Of a stretch of DNA of 64,000 nt, positions 44,586-53,998 are shown piece by piece. The position numbers and the translations under genes are program-made. The notes under the pieces are model-generated. The model had not been told where the DNA came from and ran no database searches. It saw nothing but the letters and a program-made list of their open reading frames with translations. Positions within the stretch are counted from its first letter, which is position 1. The number at the start of each line of letters is the position of its first letter. The DNA comes from Nonomuraea wenchangensis (GTDB taxonomy: Bacteria > Actinomycetota > Actinomycetes > Streptosporangiales > Streptosporangiaceae), in assembly GCF_900111685.1 (NCBI RefSeq), contig NZ_FOHX01000006.1:372001-436000 (forward strand). Direction: 5' to 3'.

Positions 44586-45260
44586 ATGGGTGCTCGTCAC
44601 GACGACCATCACCACGCTCCCGACGGCCACGGCCGTGCGCTGCGCCTCGGCGTGGGCGGCCCCGTGGGCAGCGGCAAGACGGCCCTGGTGGCCGCGCTGT
44701 GCCGTACGCTCGGGCCCGACCTTTCGCTGGGCGTGGTGACCAACGACATCTACACCACCGAGGACGCCGACTTCCTGCGCCGCGCGGGCGTGCTCGACCC
44801 CGAGCGCATCCTCGCCGTCGAGACCGGCTGCTGCCCGCACACCGCCATCCGCGACGACATCGCGGCCAACCTCGACGCGGTCGAGACGCTGGAGGACCGG
44901 TTCGGGCCGCTCGACCTGGTCATCGTGGAGAGCGGCGGCGACAACCTCACGGCCACGTTCAGCCGCGGGCTCGCCGACCGGCAGATCTTCGTCCTGGACG
45001 TGTCGGGCGGCGACAAGGTGCCGCGCAAGGGCGGGCCCGGCGTCACCACCGCCGACCTGCTGGTGATCAACAAGACGGACCTGGCGCCGATGGTGGGCGC
45101 CGACCTCGGCGTGATGGACCGCGACGCGGCCGCCGTACGCGGCGAGCGCCCGGTCCTGTTCACCTCGATCCGCGAGCAGCCGTCGGCGGGCGCGGTCGCG
45201 AGCTGGGTCAGCGACCAGGTGACCGCCTGGTCCCACACCCACGCGACCCCGGCATCCTGA
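44586..45260 (+). CDS. ureG: Urease accessory GTPase UreG
   Basis: A 224-residue GTPase with a His-rich N-terminus (HDDHHHAPDGHG) that may bind nickel, P-loop GPVGSGKTALV, the metal-binding CPH in ETGCCPHTAIRDD, VESGGDNLTATFS and the base motif INKTDLAP. It supplies GTP-driven nickel delivery. AGGAAGGA lies before the ATG. The stop overlaps the ureD start. Confidence 0.96.
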   Translation: MGARHDDHHHAPDGHGRALRLGVGGPVGSGKTALVAALCRTLGPDLSLGVVTNDIYTTEDADFLRRAGVLDPERILAVETGCCPHTAIRDDIAANLDAVETLEDRFGPLDLVIVESGGDNLTATFSRGLADRQIFVLDVSGGDKVPRKGGPGVTTADLLVINKTDLAPMVGADLGVMDRDAAAVRGERPVLFTSIREQPSAGAVASWVSDQVTAWSHTHATPAS

Positions 45261-45343
45261 TGCCCGACCAGCCCAGTCGTGGGGCCGGGATGCGGGCCCT
45301 AATGCCCGACCAGCCCGGTCGTGGGGGCGGGATGCGGGCGGGG
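45260..45343 (+). repeat. 42-nt tandem duplication at the start of ureD
   Basis: 45260-45301 and 45302-45343 agree at about 36 of 42 positions and each starts with ATGCCCGACCAGCCC. The duplication encodes a repeated 14-residue segment (MPDQPSRGAGMRAL, then MPDQPGRGGGMRAG) and gives two candidate start codons. Confidence 0.88.
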
Positions 45344-46090
45344 GCGGCTGTGGGAACGGCGGCCGGCCCCGACGGGCGGACCGTGCTGCGGCGGCTGGCC
45401 TCGGCGCCGCCGTTGACGCTGCGCCAGACCGGCCCGCACACCGTGCACCTGGTCTCGACGGCGGCCGGGCCGCTCGGCGGTGACCGTCTGTCGCTGGACC
45501 TGGACGTCGCTCCCCGGACCACGCTGGAGCTGGCGTCGGTGGCGAGCACGCTGGTCCTGCCCGGCAGGGGCGAGTCGGAGCTGCTGGTCACCGCCCGGGT
45601 CGGCGCGGGCGCGCGGCTCCGCTTCGTCCCCGAGCCGACGGTGCTCGCCGCCGGCTGCGCGCACCGGCTGATCGTCCGCCTGGAGCTGGAGCCGGAGGCG
45701 AGCGTGCTGTGGCGCGAGGAGATCGTGCTCGGCCGGTACGGCGAGCGGCCCGGCCGCTGCCGCACCCGCTTCGACGCCACCCTCGCCGGCCGCCCGCTGC
45801 TGCGGCAGGAGCTCACGCTCGGCGATCCCGATCTCGACGCCTCCCCGGCGGTGCTGGGCGGGGCGCGCTGCCTCGGCACCACGTTCCTCACCGCCACGGC
45901 GAAGGAGCCGCTGGTGTCCGACGGGCTCGCGGTGCTGCCGCTGGCGGCGTCCGGCACGGTGGTGTCGGCCCTCGCCGCGGACGCGGTGGAGCTGCGCTCC
46001 CTCCTGGAACGCGGGGAGCGGGCGGTGTCCGGAGACGGTGACGACACTGTCGCAGGCCGTGGCCGTGGCGCCCGGCCCGGCGTACGCTGA
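45260..46090 (+). CDS. ureD: Urease accessory protein UreD/UreH
   Basis: A 276-residue UreD scaffold protein: LTLRQTGPHTVHLVSTAAGPLGGDRLSLDLDVAPRTTLELASVASTLVLPG and LWREEIVLGRYGERPGRCRTRFDATLAGRPLLRQELTLGD match the family. The ATG at 45260 overlaps the ureG stop (TGATG). The first 28 residues are a tandem duplication, so translation could also start at 45302, giving 262 residues. The C-terminal tail is low in complexity. It completes the set of urease maturation factors except UreE, which is absent here. Confidence 0.9.
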   Translation: MPDQPSRGAGMRALMPDQPGRGGGMRAGAAVGTAAGPDGRTVLRRLASAPPLTLRQTGPHTVHLVSTAAGPLGGDRLSLDLDVAPRTTLELASVASTLVLPGRGESELLVTARVGAGARLRFVPEPTVLAAGCAHRLIVRLELEPEASVLWREEIVLGRYGERPGRCRTRFDATLAGRPLLRQELTLGDPDLDASPAVLGGARCLGTTFLTATAKEPLVSDGLAVLPLAASGTVVSALAADAVELRSLLERGERAVSGDGDDTVAGRGRGARPGVR

Positions 46091-46094
46091 TCGT
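46083..46094 (+). promoter_or_regulatory. Leaderless -10 element inside the end of ureD
   Basis: TACGCT (46083-46088) overlaps the ureD stop and stands 6 nt before GTG 46095, the preferred start of the next gene. Confidence 0.45.
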
Positions 46095-46571
46095 GTGGCC
46101 GAAGACCTGCAGCTCGTCCGCCGCCCCGGCCGTGGCTACCCGCTCGCCGTGACCGCCGTCGCGGCGCTCCTGGTGTTCTGTGCGATCCTGCCCTGGGCCG
46201 GCGTCGAGGCCAGGATCGGTGTGCTCGGCGCCGGGCTCTCGGGCGACGTGCGCGGCATCGACGACGGGCTCGGCGTCTATGCTCTGCTGGCCGGGCTGGC
46301 GGCGCTCGCCTGCGGGCTCGCCGGGCTGCTGGCGCATCCGCGCCTCGCCGCCCTGGCCGTGCTGCCCGGCGGGCTGGCCGTGGCCGCCACTCTGATGTTC
46401 CAGCTGCAGGGGGGCGGCTGGCGGGACCGTGTCTCGGTGGATCTCGGCCTGCTGTCTGTCACGCCGGTGATCAGGGCCGGCTGGTTCGCCACGCTGGCCT
46501 GCGCGCTCGCGCTCGTCGTGCTCGGGGTCCTGGCGCTGGTCAGGAGGGCCAGGCCCGGCGCTCAGTCGTAG
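46095..46571 (+). CDS. Four-helix membrane protein of unknown function
   Basis: A 158-residue protein with four hydrophobic segments (AVTAVAALLVFCAILPWAGV, GVYALLAGLAALACGLAGLLA, LAALAVLPGGLAVAATLMF, AGWFATLACALALVVLGVLALV) and a short polar N-terminus. I recognise no family motif. The GTG at 46095 is preferred to an in-frame GTG at 46038 that would overlap ureD by 53 nt. It converges with era with a 10-nt overlap. Confidence 0.75.
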   Translation: MAEDLQLVRRPGRGYPLAVTAVAALLVFCAILPWAGVEARIGVLGAGLSGDVRGIDDGLGVYALLAGLAALACGLAGLLAHPRLAALAVLPGGLAVAATLMFQLQGGGWRDRVSVDLGLLSVTPVIRAGWFATLACALALVVLGVLALVRRARPGAQS

Positions 46572-47470
46572 AAGCCGAGGCGGCGCAGCTGCTTGGGGTC
46601 GCGCTGCCAGTCCTTGGCCACGCTGATGCGCAGGTCGAGGTAGACGCGGGTGCCGAGCAGCGCCTCGATCTGCTTGCGGGCGTTGGTGCCCACCTCGCGC
46701 AGCCGCTCGCCCTTGTGCCCGATGACGATGGCCTTCTGCGAGGGCCGTTCGACGAACATGTGGGCGTAGATGTCGAGCAGGTCGTCACGCCCTTCGCGGG
46801 GCAGCATCTCGTCGACGACCACGGCGATGGAGTGCGGCAGCTCGTCGCGTACGCCCTCCAGCGCCGCCTCCCTGATCAGCTCGCCGACCAGCACCTGCTC
46901 GGGCTCGTCGGTGAGGGTGCCGTCCTCGTAGAGCGGCGGCGACTCCGGCAGGTGCTGGATCAGCACGTCGCCGACGACGTCGAGCTGCTCGCCGGACTGC
47001 GCGGAGACCGGCACCACGTCGGCGAACTCCGCGATCTGCGACACCGCGAGCAGCTGCTCGGCGATCTGCTCGCGCGAGGCCAGGTCGCACTTGGTGACCA
47101 CGGCCACCACCGGCGTCTTCTTCACCGCCGACAGCTTGTCGGCGATGAACCGGTCGCCCTTGCCGATCGGCTCGTTGGCCGGCACGCAGAAGCCGATCAC
47201 GTCCACCTCGGTCAGCGTGGACAGCACCAGGCTGTCCAGCCGCTCGCCGAGCAGGGTGCGCGGGCGGTGCAGGCCGGGGGTGTCCACGATGACGAGCTGG
47301 GCGTCGGGGCGGTGCACGATGCCTCTGATGGCGCGCCTGGTGGTCTGCGGCTTGGAGGAGGTGATCGCCACCTTCGAGCCGACCAGGGCGTTCATCAGCG
47401 TGGACTTGCCGACGTTCGGCCTGCCCACGAAGCAGGCGAATCCGGCGCGATGGCTGTCTGGCGAGGTCAC
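46562..47470 (-). CDS. era: GTPase Era
   Basis: A 302-residue GTPase: P-loop FVGRPNVGKSTLMNALVG, switch I SKPQTTRRAIRGI, G3 VDTPGLH, G4 TKCD, and the C-terminal KH domain with KAIVIGHKGERLREVGTNARKQIEALLGTRVYLDLRISVAKDWQRD. It binds the 3' end of 16S rRNA in 30S assembly. GTG start. It closes a minus-strand run from phoH through ybeY, the CNNM protein and small genes, the usual actinobacterial order. Confidence 0.97.
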   Translation of the reverse strand: MTSPDSHRAGFACFVGRPNVGKSTLMNALVGSKVAITSSKPQTTRRAIRGIVHRPDAQLVIVDTPGLHRPRTLLGERLDSLVLSTLTEVDVIGFCVPANEPIGKGDRFIADKLSAVKKTPVVAVVTKCDLASREQIAEQLLAVSQIAEFADVVPVSAQSGEQLDVVGDVLIQHLPESPPLYEDGTLTDEPEQVLVGELIREAALEGVRDELPHSIAVVVDEMLPREGRDDLLDIYAHMFVERPSQKAIVIGHKGERLREVGTNARKQIEALLGTRVYLDLRISVAKDWQRDPKQLRRLGFYD

Positions 47471-47484
47471 CTCTGCATTCTGTC

Positions 47485-47964
47485 CTATCGGCGGGCGTGT
47501 TCACGCCACCAGGCGAACGCCTCGGGCGCCACCAGCGGCATCCAGTCGGTGGTGTGGAGGCCGGCCAGCTCCTCCTCCCCCACCCACCGGCAATCGGTGA
47601 TCTCGTCGCCGTCGGGCTCGGGGTCGCCGGAGACGATCACGCAGGCGTAGCCGGCGTTGACGTAGCCGACCTGGTGGCCGTTGGGGTAGTGGACCCGGAA
47701 CTCCGGGCCGCCGTAGACGCCGATCAGGCCGCGTACCTCGATCTCGATGCCGAGCTCCTCGCGCAGCTCGCGCACCACGGCGTCCTGGGGGCGCTCGTCG
47801 GGGTCGATGCCGCCGCCGGGCGCCGCCCACACGCCCACGTCGCCGTGCCTGGCCACCAGCAGCCGCCCCGCCCCGTCGAAGACGAACCCGGACGCCGAGG
47901 GCAGCATGAGCAGCTCGCCGCCCACCTTCTCGCGCAGCCTGGCGAGGAACGGGGACATCGGCAT
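47485..47964 (-). CDS. Nudix hydrolase
   Basis: A 159-residue pyrophosphohydrolase with a canonical Nudix box GGGIDPDERPQDAVVRELREELGI. The substrate is not evident. The ATG at 47964 begins 1 nt after the preceding gene with GGAG 6 nt upstream; an in-frame ATG at 47958 is possible. Confidence 0.9.
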   Translation of the reverse strand: MPMSPFLARLREKVGGELLMLPSASGFVFDGAGRLLVARHGDVGVWAAPGGGIDPDERPQDAVVRELREELGIEIEVRGLIGVYGGPEFRVHYPNGHQVGYVNAGYACVIVSGDPEPDGDEITDCRWVGEEELAGLHTTDWMPLVAPEAFAWWREHARR

Positions 47965-47965
47965 G

Positions 47966-48283
47966 TCAGCTCCGCAGCGTGCCGTCGGGGCCGGCCACGA
48001 GCAGCGACGGCACACCCAGCTCCGCGGCCACGGCCCGGTCGCCGTCGCCCGGCTCGCCCTCGCTCACCACCGCGACCGCCTCCAGGGAGCGCGCGCCGCT
48101 GGAGATGGCCATGGCCACCGCCACCTGCACGGCCGAGAGCGAGAGCGCGGCCAGCTTGACGTCGGTCGCCGAGTAGGTGCGCCCGGTCTCGTCGCGCACC
48201 GCGGCGCCCTCGGCCGAGCCGTTGCGCGCCCGCGCCGCCCGCGCCAAGGTAATGATCTTGCTGTCTTCAGGATCGAGAGTCAC
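47966..48283 (-). CDS. Cytidine deaminase-like protein lacking the zinc-binding residues
   Basis: A 105-residue protein aligned by its layout (GRTYSATDVKLAALSLSAVQVAVAMAISSGA) with the N-terminal core of cytidine deaminases, where the motif is GRxYxGxNVExASYxLxxCAERxAI. The Cys-Ala-Glu is replaced by Ala-Val-Gln and no PCxxC follows, so it cannot hold the catalytic zinc. It is probably a structural or regulatory relative, conserved at this site next to era in actinobacteria; function unknown. Confidence 0.72.
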   Translation of the reverse strand: MTLDPEDSKIITLARAARARNGSAEGAAVRDETGRTYSATDVKLAALSLSAVQVAVAMAISSGARSLEAVAVVSEGEPGDGDRAVAAELGVPSLLVAGPDGTLRS

Positions 48284-48307
48284 GCGCTCCAGATTAGGCG
48301 TCCCGGA

Positions 48308-48964
48308 TCAGGCTCCGGCCATCGCCATGGCCGCGTCGACCACCTGCCTGGTGCGTGCCGGGTCCACGTCGTTCATGCCCGTGTGCACCACCGACACGAG
48401 CGTGTCGCCGACCCGGGAGAAGACCACGTCCAGCGCGTACGGATATCCGTGCAGCCGCCCCTGCAGCCGCGCGCCGACCGCCTCGTCCCCGGCGGCCTCC
48501 GGCGGCAGCTCGCTCAGCCACAGGTCGGTCCCCGACGAGGTGCGCACCTCCCGGCACTCCCTGCGGGCCCGGTCCAGCTCGTCGAGGTGCGCCCCGGCCT
48601 CCCCGCCGGCGTACCTGGCCAGACCGACCCCGGCCTGCTCCCCCAGCCCGTCGCCCTGGTAGCTGACCGCCGCCTGAGCGGTGAGCGCCTGGCCGGGCGC
48701 TTGCCCGCCGGCCGGTTCGAGCAGCGCGCGGCAACTGCGCTGCGCCGGGCCGAACGGCATCCGCCACGCCTGGTCGGGCCTGGCCGTGAACCCGTCGGGC
48801 AGGCTCGGCTCCTTGCTGAGCGCCTCGCGCAGTTGCGCCATGGCGCGCGGGTCGATGAAGCTCTCCCCGCCACCGCCGCCGCAGCCGGCCAGCGCGCACA
48901 TGAGCACTCCGGTGAGCGCTCCGGCGAGCAGGGCCGCGGCGGCGGTCCTCCGTCTTCGTCTCAT
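48308..48964 (-). CDS. Hypothetical lipoprotein
   Basis: A 218-residue protein with a lipoprotein signal (MRRRRRTAAAALLAGALTGVLM, lipobox LAGC with Cys28) and a Gly-rich start of the mature chain. The body (IDPRAMAQLREALSKEPSLPDGFTARPDQAW, DVVFSRVGDTLVSVVHTGMNDVDPARTRQVVDAA) resembles the PknH-like sensor domains of actinobacterial exported proteins, but the match is weak. Ligand and role are unknown. A poly-G ribosome binding site precedes the ATG. Confidence 0.8.
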   Translation of the reverse strand: MRRRRRTAAAALLAGALTGVLMCALAGCGGGGGESFIDPRAMAQLREALSKEPSLPDGFTARPDQAWRMPFGPAQRSCRALLEPAGGQAPGQALTAQAAVSYQGDGLGEQAGVGLARYAGGEAGAHLDELDRARRECREVRTSSGTDLWLSELPPEAAGDEAVGARLQGRLHGYPYALDVVFSRVGDTLVSVVHTGMNDVDPARTRQVVDAAMAMAGA

Positions 48965-49024
48965 GATTCCCCCCAGCGCGGAAAATGCCCTGGGGGCTCA
49001 ATGGGGGATCTCGGCGACACGCAA

Positions 49025-49067
49025 AAAGGGTGTCCTCATCCGGTCTAGCCGGACGAGAACACCCTTT
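49025..49067. terminator. Long-stem hairpin between the lipoprotein and CNNM genes
   Basis: AAAGGGTGTCCTCATCCGG and CCGGACGAGAACACCCTTT pair at 17 of 19 positions around loop TCTAG. It sits in the 298-nt gap 48965-49262. A second small perfect stem GGGACG-CTGT-CGTCCC follows at 49101-49116. I see no gene in the gap; the first hairpin probably ends transcription of the downstream-most part of the phoH-ybeY-CNNM operon. Confidence 0.7.
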
Positions 49068-49262
49068 ACGCCGATCAGCGTCTCAGCCGGCCGCCCGGCC
49101 GGGACGCTGTCGTCCCCCCTGGAGTCGTCCTCCCGCCGCGAACCCCACCCGGCGTTCGGACGCCTCCCCCTTTACACCCACCGCACTGGATGTCGTGATT
49201 CACAGAGTGCCCGACGGTGCTTGCAGAAAACTTGTAGATCGCTTGCGTGCGGCCCTTCCGCC

Positions 49263-50567
49263 CTATTCCTGCCCGGCGTTCGCCGCGACCGACTCCTCGT
49301 CCTCCTCGGGGGGAGCCACCCGGCGTACGACGACGGTGCTGATGCGGTTGCGCCGGCCGGCCAGCGTCTCGGCGGTCAGCGACAGGCCGGCCACCTCCGC
49401 GTGGGAGCCCGCGATGGGCACCCGGCCGAGCGCGTGGGCCAGCAGGCCGCCGACGGTCTCCACGTCGTCGACCTCGATCTCGGTGTCGAACAGCTCGGCC
49501 AGCTCGTCGACCGGCATCCGGGCGGTGACCCGCAGGGAGCCGTCGGGGACCCGCTCGACCCGGGGGGCCTCCTGGTCGTACTCGTCGGTGATCTCGCCGA
49601 CGATCTCCTCCAGGACGTCCTCGATGGTGACCAGGCCGGCGGTGCCGCCGTACTCGTCGATGACGATGGCGATGTGGATCTGCCGGGCCTGCATCTCGCG
49701 CATGAGCTGGTCGATGGGCTTGCTCTCCGGGACGTACGCGGCCGGCCGCATGATCGTCTCGACCGGCTCCTTGCCGCCGCCCTCGCCCGACTCCTGGATC
49801 TTGCGGGCGATGTCCTTGAGATAGGCGATGCCGACGACGTCGTCCTCGTTCTCGCCCGCGACCGGGATGCGGGAGAAGCCGCTGCGCAGCGCCAGCGACA
49901 GCGCCTGGCTGATCGTCTTGCCGCGCTCGATGTAGACCATGTCGGTGCGCGGCACCATGACCTCGCGCACCAGCGTGTCGCCCAGCTCGAACACCGAGTG
50001 GATCATCTCGCGCTCGTCCGGCTCGATCACCCGGCGCTCCTCGGCCAGGTCGACCAGGTCACGCAGCTCGGCCTCCGAGGTGAACGGGCCGTCGCGGAAC
50101 CCTTTGCCGGGCGTGAGCGCGTTGCCGAGCAGGATGAGCAGCTTGGGCAGCGGGCCGAAGATGCGGGTGAGCCCGTAGACGACCGGCGCACTGGCCAGCG
50201 CGACCGGCTCGGCGTGCTGGCGGCCCAGTGTGCGGGGCATGACCCCGACCACCACGTAGCTGATCACGATCATCACGACCGCGGCCCAGACGTACGCCCA
50301 GCCCTGGTCCTCCATGACGTCGATGAACAGCAGGGTGGCGATGACCGTGGCCACCAGCTCGCAGCTCAGCCGGAGCAGCAGCAGCAGGTTGAGATAGCGT
50401 GGCGGGTCGGTCACGATGGCCTGCAGCCGCCGCGCCCCCCGCCGGCCGTCGCGGACGAACTCCTCGGCCCTCACGCGGGAGATGCGCGTCAGCGCGGTCT
50501 CCGCACTGGCGATCAGGCCACCGATGATCACGAGCGCGACGGCCAGGAGCAACCAGGGCACGTTCAC
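49263..50567 (-). CDS. CNNM/CorC-type transporter-like protein (HlyC/CorC 'hemolysin' family)
   Basis: A 434-residue membrane protein: N-terminal CNNM (DUF21) domain with transmembrane helices (LLLAVALVIIGGLIASAETALTRISRVRAEE), paired CBS domains (VMVPRTDMVYIERGKTISQAL, ETIMRPAAYVPESKPIDQLMREM), IDEYGGTAGLVTIEDVLEEIVGEI, and a C-terminal CorC_HlyC domain (SLRVTARMPVDELAELFDTEI). The family is linked to magnesium or cobalt handling; it is not a true hemolysin. GTG 50567, overlapping the ybeY stop, is preferred to an in-frame ATG at 50591. Confidence 0.9.
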   Translation of the reverse strand: MNVPWLLLAVALVIIGGLIASAETALTRISRVRAEEFVRDGRRGARRLQAIVTDPPRYLNLLLLLRLSCELVATVIATLLFIDVMEDQGWAYVWAAVVMIVISYVVVGVMPRTLGRQHAEPVALASAPVVYGLTRIFGPLPKLLILLGNALTPGKGFRDGPFTSEAELRDLVDLAEERRVIEPDEREMIHSVFELGDTLVREVMVPRTDMVYIERGKTISQALSLALRSGFSRIPVAGENEDDVVGIAYLKDIARKIQESGEGGGKEPVETIMRPAAYVPESKPIDQLMREMQARQIHIAIVIDEYGGTAGLVTIEDVLEEIVGEITDEYDQEAPRVERVPDGSLRVTARMPVDELAELFDTEIEVDDVETVGGLLAHALGRVPIAGSHAEVAGLSLTAETLAGRRNRISTVVVRRVAPPEEDEESVAANAGQE

Positions 50568-51036
50568 CGCGAGTCGCGCACCTCCTGCCATGACTCCAGG
50601 AGCTGGGCCTGGAGCCCGAACATCTCCTTGTGCTCCTCCGGCTCGGCGTGGTCGTAGCCGAGCAGGTGGAGGATGCCGTGCGTGCACAGCAGCTCGAGCT
50701 CGTCGGCGGTGGCGTGGCCGGCCTCCTCGGCCTGCCGGGCGGCCACCTGCGGGCAGAGCACGACGTCGCCGAGGAGCGCCGGGTCGGCCGGGCTGTCGGA
50801 GTCGCCGCGCGCGCCGCCGCCGGGACGCAGCTCGTCCATCGGGAAGGCGAGCACGTCGGTGGGGCCCGGCTCGCCCATCCACTTCTCGTGCAGCTCGGCC
50901 ATGGCGTCCTCGTCGATGACGACGATGGACAGCTCGGCGAGCGGGTTGATGCCCATCTCGCCGAGCACGTGCGTGGCCAGCGCGACCAGGCTCTCCTCGT
51001 CGACGCCGACGCCGGACTCGTTGTTGATCTCGATGC

Positions 51037-51040
<4 letters not shown>
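50564..51040 (-). CDS. ybeY: Endoribonuclease YbeY (rRNA maturation)
   Basis: A 158-residue metalloprotein. The zinc-binding HGILHLLGYDH motif (His-X3-His-X5-His) is complete. It acts in 16S rRNA 3' maturation and ribosome quality control. GTG start overlapping the phoH stop; its own stop overlaps the CNNM gene start. Confidence 0.95.
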
Positions 51041-52077
<1,037 letters not shown>

Positions 52078-52203
52078 GGGCAGGCCAGCGGCCTGATGCC
52101 TCCCGGTCTCTTTCGGAGTTCTTCTCCGCCCATCGTATCCGGGGCCAGGCGGTTTGCTCGCGTCAATATCACCGCACCGGCCCCTCGCACCACCACAACG
52201 GGT

Positions 52204-52548
52204 CTAACCGGGCGGCCAGGTGAGGTCTCGGCCGCCCAGGACATGGGCGTGCGTGTGGAAGACGGTCTGCCCGGCGGCGGGTCCGGTGTTGAAGACGACG
52301 CGGTAGCCGCGCTCGGCCACCTGGTCGAGCACGGCCACGGCGTGCGCGGCCTTCAGCACCTCGTCGGTCAGGCCGTCGTCGGCCTCGGCGAGCGCCGCCG
52401 CGTCCGCGTGGTGCTCCTTGGGGATCACCAGGACGTGGGTCGGCGCCTTGGGGTCGATGTCGCGGAACGCCAATGTCCTGCCGGTTTCGTGGACGATCTC
52501 GGCGGGAATCTCCTTGGCGACGATTTTGCAGAAGAGGCAGTCCTTCAC
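52204..52548 (-). CDS. HIT-family nucleotide-binding protein
   Basis: A 114-residue HIT hydrolase (Hint type): CLFCKIVAKEIPAEIVHETGRTLAFRDIDPKAPTHVLVIPKEHH and the histidine triad in HTHAHVLGG. It hydrolyses purine nucleoside phosphoramidates in its family. The start is GTG 52548; TATGGT lies 6 nt upstream and no ribosome binding site is present, so the mRNA is probably leaderless. A longer upstream frame is not supported by family length. Confidence 0.93.
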   Translation of the reverse strand: MKDCLFCKIVAKEIPAEIVHETGRTLAFRDIDPKAPTHVLVIPKEHHADAAALAEADDGLTDEVLKAAHAVAVLDQVAERGYRVVFNTGPAAGQTVFHTHAHVLGGRDLTWPPG

Positions 52549-52560
52549 AGCAGCACCATA
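52549..52560 (-). promoter_or_regulatory. Leaderless -10 element of the HIT gene
   Basis: On the minus strand TATGGT (52560-52555) is followed by GCTGCT and GTG, the same arrangement as in front of ureA. Confidence 0.5.
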
Positions 52561-52715
52561 CCGACCCGCCTCCCGTTGGCCGGTCCGTTGCGAATCGGTA
52601 ATCGGCGGTGTCGTGCGCGGGAAGATCAACGCGGTTAGGGTGGGTGTGCGAGACTTCAACAAAACAGACGATTCAGGGTCGGGCGAGCGCCACCTGGCGA
52701 GGACACGACTGGGTA

Positions 52716-53339
52716 ATGCACCCTAAGGAACCGGGGAAACCTCAAGAACCGGAAGAGCGTAAACCCACTGGGAAGGCCGCGCGTCCCACTGATGTGACCA
52801 CCGAAACCCTTCTGGCCGACAGGTCGATGGGGGCGGTGCCGGTCGAGTGGGATGCCGACATGGCCGTTACCGCGCTCTACAGCGCGCACTTTCGGTCATT
52901 GGTGCGTCTCGCTGTGTTGCTGGTGCGCGACATCGCGACCGCCGAGGAGGTCGTGCAGGACGCGTTCGTCGCCATTCACGGCGCCTGGCGCAGGCTGCGC
53001 GACCCCGACAAAGCACTCGCCTACCTCCGTCAGTCCGTCGTCAACCGCTCGCGTTCGGTGCTGCGCCACCGCGCCGTCGTCGAGAAATACGCTCCCAAGG
53101 GCCTGCCCGACGCGCCGAGCGCCGAGAACGGCGCGATCGGCGAGCTGGAACGGTCCGCCGTCATCGAGGCGTTACGAGCCCTCCCGACCCGGCAGAGAGA
53201 AGCACTGGTTCTGCGGTATTACGGTGATCTGTCCGAAGCTGAGATCGCTCACGCGATGGGCATCAGCAAGGGCGCGGTCAAGAGCCACACCGCCCGTGGC
53301 ATGGCCGCGTTGCGATCCGTCCTGGAGAAAATGTCATGA
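52716..53339 (+). CDS. ECF RNA polymerase sigma factor (SigE-family type)
   Basis: A 207-residue sigma factor. Region 2 is YSAHFRSLVRLAVLLVRDIATAEEVVQDAFVAIHGAWRRLRDPDKALAYLRQSVVNRSRSVLRH; region 4 is ALRALPTRQREALVLRYYGDLSEAEIAHAMGISKGAVKSHTARGMAALRSVL. The N-terminal 55 residues are polar and Pro-rich. The ATG at 52716 is chosen; the purine-rich GGCGAGGA is rather far upstream. Translationally coupled (ATGA) to a membrane protein that is probably its anti-sigma partner. Confidence 0.9.
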   Translation: MHPKEPGKPQEPEERKPTGKAARPTDVTTETLLADRSMGAVPVEWDADMAVTALYSAHFRSLVRLAVLLVRDIATAEEVVQDAFVAIHGAWRRLRDPDKALAYLRQSVVNRSRSVLRHRAVVEKYAPKGLPDAPSAENGAIGELERSAVIEALRALPTRQREALVLRYYGDLSEAEIAHAMGISKGAVKSHTARGMAALRSVLEKMS

Positions 53340-53983
53340 CCCTTCGCCCCGACGAGCACGGCGACCTCCTACGCCGTGCGCTCCGCGCGGAGGCGGACGC
53401 GGTCGTGCCCTCACCGGAGGGTCTGGAGATCATCCGTGCCAGGATCGAGCGGCGCGGCGTACGCAACCTGTTCTGGTGGCGGGCCGGCGCGGCCGCGGCC
53501 AGCGCCGTCCTGGTGGCGGGCACGATCGTCATGGTGGTGCCCGAGCTGCGGTCCAAGGTGATCAACGAGAGCCCGATCACGGTCGTCGATCAGGAGACCA
53601 CGGGCAGGGTGCCGTCCAACTCCTCCACCACCCGCTCCCAGCAGCCGCCCCCGCCTCCGCCCAGCCACGACAACCCGGTCGTCGTGCCGCCCGAGCCCAC
53701 CACCGAGGCGCCGAGCAGGCCGCCCAGGACCGCCGGGTCCACGAGCCGGCCGACGCCGACCCCGCGTACGGAGACCACCACCTGCCCGCCCGTGGCCGCG
53801 ACCCCGGCCGATCCGCGCGACGACTGCCCGACAGCGTCGCCGTCGCCGGCTCCCACGGAGGCCGACCCCGCCCTTCAGCCCTCGACGTGCCCCACCGAGC
53901 AGTGCCCGGCCGACAGCATCAGCGAGAGCCCGGCCGAGATCGCCACCCCGCTCATCGAGACCGGCGGCGGCACCACCCCCTGA
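53336..53983 (+). CDS. Membrane protein coupled to the ECF sigma factor, probable anti-sigma factor
   Basis: A 215-residue protein: cytoplasmic N-terminus of about 45 residues, one transmembrane helix (about 48-68, AGAAAASAVLVAGTIVMVV), and a long extracellular Pro/Thr/Ser-rich tail with several Cys residues. It overlaps the sigma gene by 4 nt. No zinc-binding anti-sigma motif (HxxxCxxC) is present, so the anti-sigma role rests on position and topology. Confidence 0.72.
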   Translation: MTLRPDEHGDLLRRALRAEADAVVPSPEGLEIIRARIERRGVRNLFWWRAGAAAASAVLVAGTIVMVVPELRSKVINESPITVVDQETTGRVPSNSSTTRSQQPPPPPPSHDNPVVVPPEPTTEAPSRPPRTAGSTSRPTPTPRTETTTCPPVAATPADPRDDCPTASPSPAPTEADPALQPSTCPTEQCPADSISESPAEIATPLIETGGGTTP

Positions 53984-53998
53984 CCTCCCACCGGCGGC

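Noticed and set aside
48965..49262. tRNA or structured RNA gene in the 298-nt gap
   Set aside because: Only a long terminator-like stem and a small second hairpin are visible; no cloverleaf or T-loop sequence was found.
49263..50567. Pore-forming hemolysin
   Set aside because: The CNNM, CBS and CorC_HlyC domains mark an ion-transport-related family; the hemolysin name is historical.
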